Shown: positions 34,197 through 43,773 of the stretch, one piece after another
Position numbering within the stretch: the first letter of the stretch is position 1
How the letters are laid out: each line of letters starts with the position of its first letter
From: Halomonas nitroreducens
GTDB taxonomy: Bacteria > Pseudomonadota > Gammaproteobacteria > Pseudomonadales > Halomonadaceae
Assembly: GCF_003966155.1 (NCBI RefSeq)
Contig: NZ_RXNS01000003.1
Span: 1-64,000 of the forward strand
Direction of reading: 5' to 3'
Length of the DNA stretch: 64,000 nucleotides
Made by a program: the position numbers and the translations under genes
Notes under the pieces: model-generated
What the model was told of the DNA's origin: nothing
Databases searched by the model: none
Seen by the model: the letters and a program-made list of their open reading frames with translations, nothing else

Positions 34197-35857
34197 GCGT
34201 TCTCCCCTTCCCGAGGTTCCACCGACGATTGGGAGGCCATCACCCGGATGGCCGCTTCTCTTGCCGCGTCGGCATAGGGCACCAGCACCAGGTCCACGCC
34301 GTCCTGGGCGAAGCGCCGCACCTCCCGCTGATGGGAGACGGCGATCGCGACCTTGCCCGTGAACCCTTGCTGGCGCAGGCCATGCAGGAGCAGGCGATTG
34401 ATGGCGGGGTCCCGGAGGGTGCTGACAACCCAGCGCGCCTGGTGCAGCGGCAGGGTCGCCAGGAACTCCGGATCTTCGGCGTCGCCGTAACAGACCCGGT
34501 AGCGATCCCGCGCATGTTGCCGGACGGTGGTGGGATCGAAGTCTACCGCCAGGAGACGACAGCCCCGCTCCCTGAGGTCTGCCGCGAGTGCCGCGCCGTA
34601 GCGTCCCAGCCCGATCAGCAGGACATCCACCTCGTTGTTGGCCTCCGCCAGGCTGTCGAGTTCCCGGTGCGGCACCTGGCGCTCGAAGATCGACAGCCTG
34701 GGGGCCATCCGCTCATAGAGGGCGTGCGAATAGAGGATCATGTAGGTGGACACGCTGATGGTGATCAGGCCGACGAGGGTGATCAGCCCGACCGTCTCCT
34801 CTTGCAGGTGCCCGAGTGTCAGGCCCATCGCCGCCAGGATCAGGGAGAACTCGCTGATCTGGGCCACCGTGAGGCCGGCGAGAAAGCCCGTGCGCTTGCG
34901 ATAGCCCATGTAGCCCATGATCGCCATGACGATCAGCGGATTGCCGATCAGCACGAAGAGCGACAGGATCGCCGAGGCCCCTAGCTGGGCCCCCAGGGTG
35001 CCGAGGTTCAGGGTAGCCCCCAGTTCGATAAAGAAGAACAGCAGCAGGAAGTCGCGCAGGCTCACCAGCCGCGAGGCCACCTGTTCGCGATAGGGGGTCG
35101 AGGCGATGGACACCCCGGCGAGAAAGGCCCCCACCTCCTTGCTGAAGCCGAGGAGCTCGCCGCCCATGGCGCCGATCACCGCCCAGGCGATGGCGAAGAG
35201 CATCAGCAGTTCCGAGGAGTGGGCCAGCCGATGCAGCAGCCCCGGCAGGACGTAGCGCATCAACAGGGCCAGCCCCGCCAGCATGGCCCCACCCGTCAAC
35301 AGCACCCTCAGGGCCTCCCCGCCCATGCTGACGTCACCGTCGGCCTGCCCGTAGGCGGTCAGGCCGATCATCACCAGGACCACCACGATGTCCTGCACGA
35401 TCAAAAAGCCGACCGCGATACGCCCATGCAGGGCATCCACCTCGCGCTTGTCGGACAGCAGCTTGACGATGATGATGGTGCTGGAGAAGGTCAGGGCGAC
35501 GGCCACGTAGAGGGCGGTCACCGGCGACATGCCGAGCCCCAGCGCGATCAGATAGCCCACCGCCGAGGTGAACACCACCTGCCCGAGGCCGGAGGCGAGC
35601 GCCACCGGCCCCACGGTCCGGATGATGTGCAGGTCGAGCTTCAGTCCCACCACGAACAGCAGCAGGGCGATGCCCAGCCGGGCGAACAGCTCGATCTCGG
35701 TGCGCTGCTCCACCAGGCCGAGGCCCGATGGCCCGAGCAGGATGCCCACGCCGATAAAGGCGACAATCAGCGGCTGGCGCAGCCACTGCGCCAGTACGCC
35801 CCCCAGCACGGCGAGGCCGAGGATCATCCCGATCTGGGCAAACACGCTCTCGAGCAT
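34193..35857 (-). CDS. Kef-type K+/H+ antiporter (CPA2) with TrkA-N domain
   Basis: 554 aa. About 12 membrane helices (residues 1-375) with CPA2 features (GPSGLGLV, VGLKLDLHIIR, SKEVGAFLAGVS), then a cytosolic RCK/TrkA-N domain with NAD-binding VLLIGLGRYGAALAADL. It exports K+ or Na+ in exchange for protons, gated by nucleotide. GTG (35860) and ATG (35857) are adjacent; ATG fits GAAGG spacing better. First gene of the kef-usp(-ATPase) unit. Confidence 0.92.
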   Translation of the reverse strand: MLESVFAQIGMILGLAVLGGVLAQWLRQPLIVAFIGVGILLGPSGLGLVEQRTEIELFARLGIALLLFVVGLKLDLHIIRTVGPVALASGLGQVVFTSAVGYLIALGLGMSPVTALYVAVALTFSSTIIIVKLLSDKREVDALHGRIAVGFLIVQDIVVVLVMIGLTAYGQADGDVSMGGEALRVLLTGGAMLAGLALLMRYVLPGLLHRLAHSSELLMLFAIAWAVIGAMGGELLGFSKEVGAFLAGVSIASTPYREQVASRLVSLRDFLLLFFFIELGATLNLGTLGAQLGASAILSLFVLIGNPLIVMAIMGYMGYRKRTGFLAGLTVAQISEFSLILAAMGLTLGHLQEETVGLITLVGLITISVSTYMILYSHALYERMAPRLSIFERQVPHRELDSLAEANNEVDVLLIGLGRYGAALAADLRERGCRLLAVDFDPTTVRQHARDRYRVCYGDAEDPEFLATLPLHQARWVVSTLRDPAINRLLLHGLRQQGFTGKVAIAVSHQREVRRFAQDGVDLVLVPYADAAREAAIRVMASQSSVEPREGENA

Positions 35858-36052
35858 CACGACGGCCTTCGTAGCGAAAAGAGCAACCTACTGATTGTGC
35901 TAGCTTTTCATCCCCCCTTTCATCTGCACCCGAGAATATAATCTAGCCCGTTGCGGGCGATTTGGCCCGGCAAGATCGCGAGGTGGCCCGGGGGCTTGTC
36001 GAGGGGCGAGGCATGAGAGTTGGTCGGCCCAGGCGGGATGGCCGGCGTCCGC

Positions 36053-36850
36053 TCAGCGCCGGAGGCTGGTCACAAACTCGGCGATGGCCTCGTTGACCTG
36101 TGCCGGCTGCTCGAGGGCCGTCAGATGCCCGGCGCCCGGGATCACCGTGAAGACGGAATCGGGCAAGCGGTCGTGAATCCGGCGAGAGAGCGCCACCGGC
36201 AGGGAGCGATCCTCCTCCCCCACCAGAACCAGGGCCGGCACGCGAATCTCATGCAGGCGATCGAGCACCGAGTCCCGCTGGATCAGTGCCTCCAGGCCCA
36301 TCAGCATGGAGGGGACGTGGTTCTCGGCCACCCTCGCCTTCCACTCGTTGACCAGGGGACGGTTCTCCCGCCGGGTGGTGGCACCGAACATCAGTTTCGC
36401 GATGGACGGCAGCAAGGGGCGAAAGCCGAAGGCACGCGCCCCGGCGCCCATGGCGCGGTACTTGACCTTGTGCCAGGCAGTTTCCGCGCCGGCATCCGTA
36501 TCCATCAGGATGAGGCCGGCCACCCGGCCCGGGTGGCTGAGCGCGGCGCGCAGCGCCACCATCCCGCCGATCGACAGGCCGCACCAGATCGCCCGCTCGA
36601 TGCCGAGTTCATCCAGTACGGCGATAACGTCCGAGACGGCGTCGTACAGCGTGAACGGCTCCGAGAGATGGCTGGAGTGTCCATGGCCGCGGAAATCGGG
36701 ATTGATGACCCGGTAGTCACCCGCCAGCGCGGGAACCTGCGCGCGCCACATTTCCCCCGAACACAGAAAGCCATGGCCAAGGACGATGGGCAGCCCCGCC
36801 CCGCTTTCCGCGAAGGCGATCCGGACACCGCGATTCTCGACCTGGGGCAT
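36053..36850 (-). CDS. Alpha/beta hydrolase, enol-lactonase-like
   Basis: 265 aa, cytoplasmic. Oxyanion segment LGHGFLCSG, nucleophile Ser in GLSIGG, Asp in GEEDRS and His in GAGHLTALEQP give a full catalytic triad. Resembles 3-oxoadipate enol-lactonases and related hydrolases, but the cap region does not allow a substrate call. ATG with GGAG 6 nt upstream. Stands alone. Confidence 0.88.
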   Translation of the reverse strand: MPQVENRGVRIAFAESGAGLPIVLGHGFLCSGEMWRAQVPALAGDYRVINPDFRGHGHSSHLSEPFTLYDAVSDVIAVLDELGIERAIWCGLSIGGMVALRAALSHPGRVAGLILMDTDAGAETAWHKVKYRAMGAGARAFGFRPLLPSIAKLMFGATTRRENRPLVNEWKARVAENHVPSMLMGLEALIQRDSVLDRLHEIRVPALVLVGEEDRSLPVALSRRIHDRLPDSVFTVIPGAGHLTALEQPAQVNEAIAEFVTSLRR

Positions 36851-36969
36851 GCGTTTCTCCTCTGTATCGGCGATAGCTTGATCCTGTGCGTCAGGATGCC
36901 AGCCCCCTCCCTCCTGGCAAGCGGAGCCGGCAACAGCGAGCCTGACGCCCACCTGCGAAGCCACCTCGC

Positions 36970-37452
36970 TCAGGTCGAAGGCACGAGGTCGCGTTGCATG
37001 ATGGTCACCGTCTCGCCGCGGTAGTCGCGCTCCTCGACGTCCTGCCAGCCCAGCCGCCGGTAGAGCGCCTGCTGGTCCGGGGTGTACAGGTAGCAGCGCT
37101 CGACCCCGTGGGCCCGGGCTTCCTCCTCCACCCGGCACACCAGCCGCGAGGCGATGCTGCGGCCGCGCCAGTCGGGCAGCACATAGACCGAGGCCAGCCA
37201 GGGCGTCAGTTCGCGGCGGTCGCTCATGTCGTCGACGACCAGGCTGGCCATGCCCACCGGCTGCTCGCCGTGCATGGCGGCGAATACCGAGGGCACTCCC
37301 GCCGGGCCGCAGTCGGCGCGGAAGTGGCCGATGGCGGCGGCCAGGTCGCGACCCGGATGCAGGTGGCCCCACTCGGCATGAGCCCAGCCGGCGAGGGTGG
37401 CGACATGGGGCGAGTGAACGTCGATACGGGCGAGATACAGGCCTGCGTCCAT
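36970..37452 (-). CDS. GNAT-family N-acetyltransferase
   Basis: 160 aa. Acetyl-CoA-binding motif A is seen as SVYVLPDWRGRSIASRLV, followed by YLYTPDQQALYRRLGW, the usual motif B. Acceptor unknown. Upstream, between it and the divergent CDF gene, is a run of 10 G (37500-37509). Confidence 0.88.
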   Translation of the reverse strand: MDAGLYLARIDVHSPHVATLAGWAHAEWGHLHPGRDLAAAIGHFRADCGPAGVPSVFAAMHGEQPVGMASLVVDDMSDRRELTPWLASVYVLPDWRGRSIASRLVCRVEEEARAHGVERCYLYTPDQQALYRRLGWQDVEERDYRGETVTIMQRDLVPST

Positions 37453-37645
37453 AGCGGGGGATTCCTGTCAGCGGTGCGTGGCGATGTCGGCTCCGCTGAG
37501 GGGGGGGGGCCGACTCGACGAGGCGCCCTAGTGTCCCGGTTCTCGCCGTCGCTCGCCAGCCCCCGGGAGCGACTCGCCATGGGCCTGCTCCCCAAGACCC
37601 GGGCACTCGGCTAGACTCGGGCTTTGGTCACCAGGGAAGATGTCC

Positions 37646-38551
37646 ATGTCCGCCGCCCTCGAACAGCGCGCCCTCAAGGTCTCCATCGCCATGACGCTGG
37701 TCGTCGCCGGCCTCGGCGTGGTCTTCGGCCTGCTTGCCGGCTCCCGCTCGATCCTCTTCGATGGCGTCTTCTCCAGCCTCGATGCGGCGATGTCGGGGCT
37801 CGCGCTGGGGGTCTCGCGGCTGGCGGTGCGCGAGGCCAGCCGGCGCTTCCAGCACGGCTACTGGCACCTGGAGCCGCTGGTGGCCGCACTCAACGGCGCC
37901 ATCCTGCTGTTGCTGTGCTTCTATGCCTTCCTCAACGCGGTGCAGGGGCTGATCGACGGCGGCCACCTGCTGGCCTTCGACATGGCCATCGGCTATGCCC
38001 TGGCGGTCACCCTCGTCTGCACGGCGATGACGCTGCACCAGCGGCGGCTCAACCGCGAGGCGGACTCGGAATTCGTGCGCATCGACATGCACGGCTGGCT
38101 GATGGCGGCGCTGATCACCGGCGCCCTGCTGGTCGCCTTCGCCATCGCCCTGTGGCTGCAGCAGACCCGCTATGCCCACCTCACGCCCTATGTGGATTCG
38201 CTGCTGCTGGCGGTGCTGACGCTGGGCTTCCTGCCGGTGCCCATCGGCATCGTGCGCCGGGCCATGAAGGAGATCTTTTTGATCGCGCCAAGCGCCGTCG
38301 ACCGCGAGGTGCAGGCCACCATGGCGCCGGTGATGTGCCGCGAGGGGCTGCTCGACTACACCAGCCACGTCGCCAAGGCCGGCCGCGGCCACTTCATCGA
38401 GATCCATATCGTCACCCGGCCGGATTTCGCCGCCGGACGTGGCATGGGCGAGCTCGACGCGATCCGCGAGGCGATCGCCGCCGGGCTGAGCATCCCGCCG
38501 GAGCGGCGCTGGTTCACCGTGTCGTTCACTGCCGATCCGCGCTGGACCTGA
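37646..38551 (+). CDS. Cation diffusion facilitator family transporter
   Basis: 301 aa with about six membrane helices. The metal-site helices read SILFDGVFSSLDAAMSG and FVRIDMHGWLMAALITG, variants of the usual CDF acidic/His pairs, and a cytosolic C-terminal beta-alpha domain follows. Metal (Zn, Fe, Mn or Co) not determinable. ATG 37646 has AGGGA 8 nt upstream; ATG 37640 has it at 2 nt and is less likely. Confidence 0.85.
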   Translation: MSAALEQRALKVSIAMTLVVAGLGVVFGLLAGSRSILFDGVFSSLDAAMSGLALGVSRLAVREASRRFQHGYWHLEPLVAALNGAILLLLCFYAFLNAVQGLIDGGHLLAFDMAIGYALAVTLVCTAMTLHQRRLNREADSEFVRIDMHGWLMAALITGALLVAFAIALWLQQTRYAHLTPYVDSLLLAVLTLGFLPVPIGIVRRAMKEIFLIAPSAVDREVQATMAPVMCREGLLDYTSHVAKAGRGHFIEIHIVTRPDFAAGRGMGELDAIREAIAAGLSIPPERRWFTVSFTADPRWT

Positions 38552-38634
38552 GCCGGCCCGCCACACCGCGAGGAACAACGGCGGCGCCAGGCCTGTCGCA
38601 GGGACGAAGGCCAAGCGACAAGGAGGACGTCTGC

Positions 38635-39036
38635 ATGCCGAAGTTCCACAACGATTCGACCCTGCCCAACCCCACCTTTCCCGGCAGCCACGTGGTGCTC
38701 GACGAGGACTACGTGCACCTCTCGGGCCTCACCGCGGCAGACATCCAGGGCGGCGAGGCCGTGCTCGGCGATGTCGCCGAGGAGACCCGCTGGGTGATGC
38801 GCCGCATCGTGCATATCCTCGAGCAGGTGGACTGCCGGGCAGAGGATGCGGTGCGCGTCGACGTGCACCTCACCGACCTGGACCAGGTGGAGGACATGGA
38901 CGCGGCCTACGCGGAATTCTTCGCGGCGCCAGACTATCCGGCCCGCACCTGCACCGAGTCGCCGCGGCTGCTGGGCGGCGCCAACGTGGAGATCACCCTG
39001 GTGGCACGGCGCCCCGAGGCGCAGGGCGGCGACTGA
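38635..39036 (+). CDS. RidA/YjgF-family protein
   Basis: 133 aa, the size of one RidA subunit of the trimer. The family signature PARTCTESPRLLGGANVEI is near the C-terminus, with the substrate-binding Arg in PART. Family members hydrolyse reactive enamines or imines, though this one is diverged and may have another role. GGAGG 9 nt before the ATG. Same strand as the CDF gene, 83 bp downstream. Confidence 0.88.
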   Translation: MPKFHNDSTLPNPTFPGSHVVLDEDYVHLSGLTAADIQGGEAVLGDVAEETRWVMRRIVHILEQVDCRAEDAVRVDVHLTDLDQVEDMDAAYAEFFAAPDYPARTCTESPRLLGGANVEITLVARRPEAQGGD

Positions 39037-39050
39037 GCGGGCGCCCGGCC

Positions 39051-40079
39051 CTACTGCAGGCGCAGCCGCAGGCTGCGAAAGCGCCGACGATACTGGCTGG
39101 GCGTCAAGCCCACCCGGCGGCCGAACAGCCGCCGGAAGAAGCTCGGGTCGGCATAGCCGACCTCCTCGGCCACCTCGTCGATGGGCGCGTCACTGCTCTC
39201 CAGGCACTGCTTGGCCTCCTCGAGACGCAGGGTGTGCACATAGTCCATCGGCGTCATGCCGGTGGCCGCCTTGAAGCGCCGCTTGAAGGAGCGCTCGGTC
39301 AGCCCGCTGACCGCCACCATGCCGGCCACCGGCGAAGGGATCTCGTAGTGCTCGGCGATCCACACCTGGCAGCGGGCGATGCAGGCGTCCTCCACCTGGC
39401 GCGAACTGGAAAGGGTGGCATAGGGCTGTTGGCCCTCGCTGTGCCAGTCGATCAGATTGAGTCGCGCCAGGTGCATGGCCTCGTCCACGCCGACCAGCCG
39501 CGCGACCAGGAACAGCGCCAGGTCCTGCCAGGTGGTGCCGCCGCCGGCCATGACCAGCCGCTGCCCCTCGCCGCTGACCACCAGGCTGCGATGGGCATGC
39601 ACCCGCACCCGGGGGAAGCGTTGCGCCAGGGCCTCGCAGTAGGCCCAGTGGGTGGTGGCGTCCTGATCGTCGAGCAGCCCCGCCTCGGCGAACAGCAGCG
39701 CACCGGTGCAGGCCGCCGCCATCAGCGCCCCGGCCGCCTGGCAGTCCCGCAGCCAGGCCATCTCGGGGGCGTAGCTCGCCAGGCTGGCACCGGGGGCGAT
39801 CATCAGATCAGGCACGCATGCCGCCAGCGGCGCGGGGCACTCGCTCAGGGCCATGTCCGGGGCGATCCAGGCGCCATTGGCGGTGCGAAAGCCTCGGCCG
39901 TCCCGCGAGACGATCACCGGCTCGAGCAGCGGTTCCCCCGGGCGGCCGTGCATCAGCAGCTCCCAGTCGCGCCCCGCCGAGCCGAAGATGTCGTACATGC
40001 CGAACAGGGTCGAGGCGGTCACGTCGGGACCGGCCAGCAGCGCGATGATCGCCTTGCCTCGGATCTCGGGCTCAGGCAT
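39051..40079 (-). CDS. GlxA-type transcriptional regulator (DJ-1/PfpI + AraC)
   Basis: 342 aa. Residues about 8-200 form a DJ-1/PfpI-like amidotransferase fold with a Cys in AAACTGALLFAEAGLL; residues about 235-335 hold two AraC helix-turn-helix motifs (VAGMVAVSGLTERSFKRRF and IDEVAEEVGYADPSFFRRLF). Likely senses a small molecule. ATG at 40077-40079, upstream GAGGGG. Divergent from the methyltransferase gene, 110 bp away, which it may control. Confidence 0.9.
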   Translation of the reverse strand: MPEPEIRGKAIIALLAGPDVTASTLFGMYDIFGSAGRDWELLMHGRPGEPLLEPVIVSRDGRGFRTANGAWIAPDMALSECPAPLAACVPDLMIAPGASLASYAPEMAWLRDCQAAGALMAAACTGALLFAEAGLLDDQDATTHWAYCEALAQRFPRVRVHAHRSLVVSGEGQRLVMAGGGTTWQDLALFLVARLVGVDEAMHLARLNLIDWHSEGQQPYATLSSSRQVEDACIARCQVWIAEHYEIPSPVAGMVAVSGLTERSFKRRFKAATGMTPMDYVHTLRLEEAKQCLESSDAPIDEVAEEVGYADPSFFRRLFGRRVGLTPSQYRRRFRSLRLRLQ

Positions 40080-40189
40080 GGCAGAAACCCCTCGGTTGCG
40101 GCGCGATGCGCCTGACGGTGGGCGGCCTCCCGGTCGTATCGTGATCCTGGCCCCATCGCCAACACGCCAACGACAAGAGGAGCCCACTC

Positions 40190-41275
40190 ATGTGCGATAT
40201 CGCCCTTCCCACGACCCCGACGCCCCACACCGACGACTTCGAGTCACGGCTGGTCCAGGCCCTCAACCACGGCGGCCTGCTGCTGCTGACCTCGATCGGC
40301 CACCGCACCGGGCTGCTGGAGGCCCTGGCCGGCCAGCCGCCGCTCACCAGCCAGGCGCTGGCCGAGCGTACCGGTCTCCAGGAGCGCTACGTGCGCGAAT
40401 GGCTCGGCGGCATGGTGGCGGCCGAGGTGGTCGAGACCGACCCGGACACCGCCGCTTACTGGCTACCGGACGAGCGCGCCGCGCTGCTCACCGAGCGGGG
40501 CGAGGCGAACCTGGCCGTCTATGCCCAGTTTATCCCCTTGCTGGGCAGCGTCGAGGACGAGGTGGTGCGCTGCTTCCATGACGGCGGCGGCGTGCCCTAT
40601 TCCCACTATCCGCGCTTCCAGGAGGTGATGGCCAGCGACAGCGGCCAGACGGTGCTGCCGGCGCTGTTCGACGCCATCCTGCCGCTCGCCCCGGGCCTCA
40701 CCGCGCGCCTGGAGGACGGTATCCGGGTGCTGGACTGCGCCTGCGGACGCGGTCGGGCGCTGCTGGCCCTGGCCGAGCGCTTCCCGGCCAGCCGCTTCGT
40801 CGGCTACGACCTCTCCGAGGAGACCATCGGCTGGGCGCGCGACCAGGCCGAGCGAGCCGGGCTGAGCAACCTGCGCTTCGAGGTCCGCGACCTCAGCGAC
40901 TTCGACGCCACCGCCGAGCCCGGCGCCTTCGAGCTGGTCACCACCTTCGACGGCATCCACGACCAGGCCGCGCCACGCCGGCTGCTCGCGGGCATCCACC
41001 GCAGCCTGACCGAGGACGGCATCTACCTGGTGCAGGACATCCACGCCTCGAGCCACCACCACCTGGATCGTGAGCACCCGCTGGGGGCCATCCTCTATGC
41101 CGTGTCGCTCAGCCACTGCATGACCGTCTCGCTGGCCCAGGGCGGCGAGGGCCTGGGCACCATGTGGGGCCGGGAGCGCGCCCTGGCCTACCTGGAGGAC
41201 GCCGGGTTCCGCGATATCCGCGTCCACCAGCTGGAGCACGATATCCAGAACGACTACTTCGTCTGCCGGCCCTGA
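40190..41275 (+). CDS. SAM-dependent methyltransferase with winged-helix N-terminus
   Basis: 361 aa. An N-terminal helix-turn-helix-like dimerisation region (PPLTSQALAERTGLQERYVREWLGG) precedes a class I Rossmann domain with motif I VLDCACGRGRALLAL and acidic loop VGYDLSEE. Similar to small-molecule O- or N-methyltransferases. GAGG upstream of the ATG. Divergent from the GlxA-type regulator. Confidence 0.85.
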   Translation: MCDIALPTTPTPHTDDFESRLVQALNHGGLLLLTSIGHRTGLLEALAGQPPLTSQALAERTGLQERYVREWLGGMVAAEVVETDPDTAAYWLPDERAALLTERGEANLAVYAQFIPLLGSVEDEVVRCFHDGGGVPYSHYPRFQEVMASDSGQTVLPALFDAILPLAPGLTARLEDGIRVLDCACGRGRALLALAERFPASRFVGYDLSEETIGWARDQAERAGLSNLRFEVRDLSDFDATAEPGAFELVTTFDGIHDQAAPRRLLAGIHRSLTEDGIYLVQDIHASSHHHLDREHPLGAILYAVSLSHCMTVSLAQGGEGLGTMWGRERALAYLEDAGFRDIRVHQLEHDIQNDYFVCRP

Positions 41276-41289
41276 CCCGCAGCAGCATC

Positions 41290-41348
41290 GCTCGAACAAC
41301 ACTGGCCCGGCGACGCCCCTGGCGTCTCCGGGCCGGTGTTGTTCGAGC
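41290..41348. terminator. 59-bp near-perfect palindrome, bidirectional terminator
   Basis: Arms GCTCGAACAACAC + GGCCCGG and CCGGGCC + GTGTTGTTCGAGC with one wobble, and an inner CGACGCC/GGCGTCT stem. It lies between the convergent methyltransferase and VOC genes. No U-tract, but very high stability. Confidence 0.75.
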
Positions 41349-41361
41349 ATGTGAGACAGGC

Positions 41362-41838
41362 TCAGCCGCCAGCGGCCGCGCGCTCCAGGTCGGCGATAAT
41401 GAGCTTGCCCATGCCCATCATCGCCTCCATGGCCCGCCGGGCCCGCGCCGGGTCGGGGTCGCGCAGCAGCTCGTGCATGCGGGTGGGCACCACCTGCCAG
41501 CGGAGCCCCCAGCGGTCCTGGAGCCAGCCGCACTGGATCTCGCGGCCGCCCTCGGCCAGGGCCGCCCAGTAGCGATCCACCTCGGCCTGGTCCGCACAGT
41601 CGATGTGCAGCGACACCGCCTCGGTGAAGGGCATGCCGGGGCCGCCGTTCAGGCCGACGTAACGCGTCCCGGCCAGGGTGAACTCCACGAGGAGCACCGC
41701 GCCGGCCGGCACGCTCGGCGTGTCGGTGGGTGCGCGCACCACCCGCTCGATGCGCGAGTCGGGAAACAGCGAGACGTAGAAGCGGCCCGCCTCTTCCGCC
41801 TGACCGTCGAACCACAGGAAGGGCGTGATCTTCTGCAT
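41362..41838 (-). CDS. VOC-superfamily PhnB-like protein
   Basis: 158 aa. Opens with MQKITPFLWFDGQAEEAGRFY and has WGLRWQVVPTRM, typical of PhnB/3-demethylubiquinone-methyltransferase-like glyoxalase-fold proteins. No known reaction. ATG at 41836-41838 with GGAGG 7 nt upstream. Last of the four minus-strand genes, 101 bp after DUF1428, part of the ECF42-associated set. Confidence 0.88.
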   Translation of the reverse strand: MQKITPFLWFDGQAEEAGRFYVSLFPDSRIERVVRAPTDTPSVPAGAVLLVEFTLAGTRYVGLNGGPGMPFTEAVSLHIDCADQAEVDRYWAALAEGGREIQCGWLQDRWGLRWQVVPTRMHELLRDPDPARARRAMEAMMGMGKLIIADLERAAAGG

Positions 41839-41939
41839 GGGGAATCCTCCCGGCAGGGGGGCCTGCCGCCGAAGATGAAACCTGGCCGGCATCCGCGGCA
41901 CGAAAGGACTCGCCATGGACGCCGGCCACCGTCGGATGG

Positions 41940-42293
41940 CTACTCGTTCACCACCATCTCGAAGCCACCGTAGATCAGCCGCTGGCCGTCGAAGGGCATG
42001 GGATGGACCTCGGGCGACAGCCGCGCGTCCTCCATGAGCCGGGGCATGGCCTGGTTGCGTACCTCGCGGGACGGCCAGACCAGCCAGGAGAAGACCACCG
42101 TCTCGTCGGGCCCGCGCTGCACGGCCATGGGAAAGGAGGTCACTTCACCTTCCGGGACGTCGTCACCCCAGCACTCCACCACCTTGAGGGCACCGTATTC
42201 CTTGAAGACCATCGCCGCCTGTCGGGCGTGTTCGATGAAGGCCTGCCGATTGGCGGTGGGCACGGCGGCTACGAAACCATCCACGTAGCTCAT
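41940..42293 (-). CDS. DUF1428 family protein
   Basis: 117 aa, single dimeric alpha/beta-barrel type domain; MSYVDGFVAAVPTANRQAF and CWGDDVPEGEVTSFPMAV are the family signature. Function unknown; commonly found with YCII-type genes and ECF sigma factors. Its ATG overlaps the stop of the YCII gene (ATGA). Confidence 0.92.
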   Translation of the reverse strand: MSYVDGFVAAVPTANRQAFIEHARQAAMVFKEYGALKVVECWGDDVPEGEVTSFPMAVQRGPDETVVFSWLVWPSREVRNQAMPRLMEDARLSPEVHPMPFDGQRLIYGGFEMVVNE

Positions 42294-42667
42294 GATGCGT
42301 CTCCTGTGTCGTCTCGGGGCGGCAGCTCGCGCACCGGGCGCACCTCGATGGTGCCGAAGCGCGCCGGGGGGATGCGGCCGGCCAGCCGCAGGGCCTCGTT
42401 GAGGTCGTGGGCCTCGAGCAGGTAGAAGCCCGCCAGCTGCTCCTTGGTCTCGGCGAAGGGGCCGTCGGCGACCAGCACCTCGCCGTCGCGCAGGCGCACG
42501 CTGGTGGCGCTGTCCACGGGTTGCAGGGCCCGGCCGGTCACGAAGTGGCCGGCGTCCGTCAGGCGCTCCACGCCGGCCACGCACTCCTGGTTGAGCGCAT
42601 GCCACTCCGCCTCGCTCATGGCGTTGATCAACTGCTCCTGGTAGTACACCAATGCAACGTACTGCAT
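42290..42667 (-). CDS. YCII (DGPF) domain protein
   Basis: 125 aa. MQYVALVYYQEQLIN start and DGPFAETKEQLAGFYLLEA, the DGPF motif itself, identify the YCII-related family. These small proteins are the hallmark neighbours of ECF42 sigma factors. GGAGGGAGC directly before the ATG. 17 bp downstream of the fusion gene and overlapping DUF1428. Confidence 0.93.
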   Translation of the reverse strand: MQYVALVYYQEQLINAMSEAEWHALNQECVAGVERLTDAGHFVTGRALQPVDSATSVRLRDGEVLVADGPFAETKEQLAGFYLLEAHDLNEALRLAGRIPPARFGTIEVRPVRELPPRDDTGDAS

Positions 42668-42684
42668 GCTCCCTCCTCCCTGTG

Positions 42685-43506
42685 TCAGGGACACTCGTCG
42701 CTCGGGGTGGCGACCATCCAGTGCACGCCGAAGCGGTCGGTGGCCATGCCGAAGCCCTGCGCCCAGAAGGTGGCCTCGAAGGGCATCAGCACCTGGCCGC
42801 CCTCGGCCAGCCGCTGGAACACCTGTGCCGCCTGATCGACATCCGCGTAGTCGAGGAACACCTGGGCGCCCTGGGGCGCCTGGTAGCAATCGCCCATCAT
42901 GTCGGCGCCCATCAGCCGATGGCCGCGAATATTCAGCGAGGCGTGGACCACCCGGTCGTGCCACTCCTGAGGCGCTTGCTCGGCGGCCGGCGTCTCGCCA
43001 TAGGTCAGCACCGCCTCCAGGTGGCCGCCGGTGACCTCGGCATAGAAGGCCATCGCCTCCCGGCAGGTACCGGGAAAATTGAGGTGCACCTGCAGCGCCC
43101 GGGGCAGCCGCTGCTGGGCCAGGTGCTTGTCCAGGCCGGCGCCGGGGTCGAAGTCCTCCATGGTGAAGTAGCGGCGCAGCTCCAGGGTCACGTTGCCCTC
43201 GCCATCCTCCCGGGGCCAGTCCTTGGCCCACTCGATGGCCTCCTCGAGGGAGTCCACCTCGAGCACACTGTAGCCCGCCAGCAGCTCCCCGGTGGCCGGG
43301 AAGGGTCCCTGGATGACCCGGGGCTCGCCGCCGCGAAACTCGAGACGACAGCCCTCCCGGCTGGGGCGCAGGCCATCGCCGGTGACGAAGACCCCGGCCC
43401 GGATCAGCCGCTCGTTGTAGTCGCCCATGGCCTGCAGCAGCTCCTGGCTGGGCAGCACGCCCTGCTCGGTGTCCGCATCGGCCTTGCGCATCAGCATGTA
43501 TCGCAT
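42685..43506 (-). CDS. YCII domain / VOC PhnB-like domain fusion protein
   Basis: 273 aa. Residues 1-115 are a YCII domain (MRYMLMRKADADTEQG, GPFPATGELLAGYSVLEVDS); residues about 135-270 are a PhnB-like glyoxalase fold (LQVHLNFPGTCREAMAFYAEVTGG, RFGVHWMVATP). It joins in one protein two domains that are separate genes elsewhere in this cluster. First gene of the unit, with GAGGAG before the ATG and an ECF42-type promoter motif 34-60 bp upstream. Confidence 0.9.
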   Translation of the reverse strand: MRYMLMRKADADTEQGVLPSQELLQAMGDYNERLIRAGVFVTGDGLRPSREGCRLEFRGGEPRVIQGPFPATGELLAGYSVLEVDSLEEAIEWAKDWPREDGEGNVTLELRRYFTMEDFDPGAGLDKHLAQQRLPRALQVHLNFPGTCREAMAFYAEVTGGHLEAVLTYGETPAAEQAPQEWHDRVVHASLNIRGHRLMGADMMGDCYQAPQGAQVFLDYADVDQAAQVFQRLAEGGQVLMPFEATFWAQGFGMATDRFGVHWMVATPSDECP

Positions 43507-43539
43507 GACATCACTCTCCTCGGTGGGTGGTACTCAGGA

Positions 43540-43566
43540 GTCGTGCGGCGCCGACGGGAATCGACA
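43540..43566 (-). promoter_or_regulatory. Candidate ECF42-dependent promoter
   Basis: On the minus strand TGTCGA (43566-43561) is followed after 17 nt by CGAC (43543-43540). This fits the TGTCGA ... CGA/TC motif I recall for ECF42 sigma factors, and it lies just upstream of the YCII-VOC gene in the right orientation. Confidence 0.6.
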
Positions 43567-43773
43567 GTCCGAGCGATTTTTTTTCGCGGCTCAACCCAAA
43601 ACGCTGCCGCCATGCCGTGCCGGACGGCCACGGGGTGCGGTAAAGGCGCGCACCGGGGCCCGGCGGCTTGATTCGCGCCAGGCGCCGGCGCACCATCCTG
43701 GCGCCACCGCGAGCCTCCCCCGTCGCCGGTTTCCGGGGGCGCCGCAGTCCTGTCGTCTACGGAGAGACCCGCC

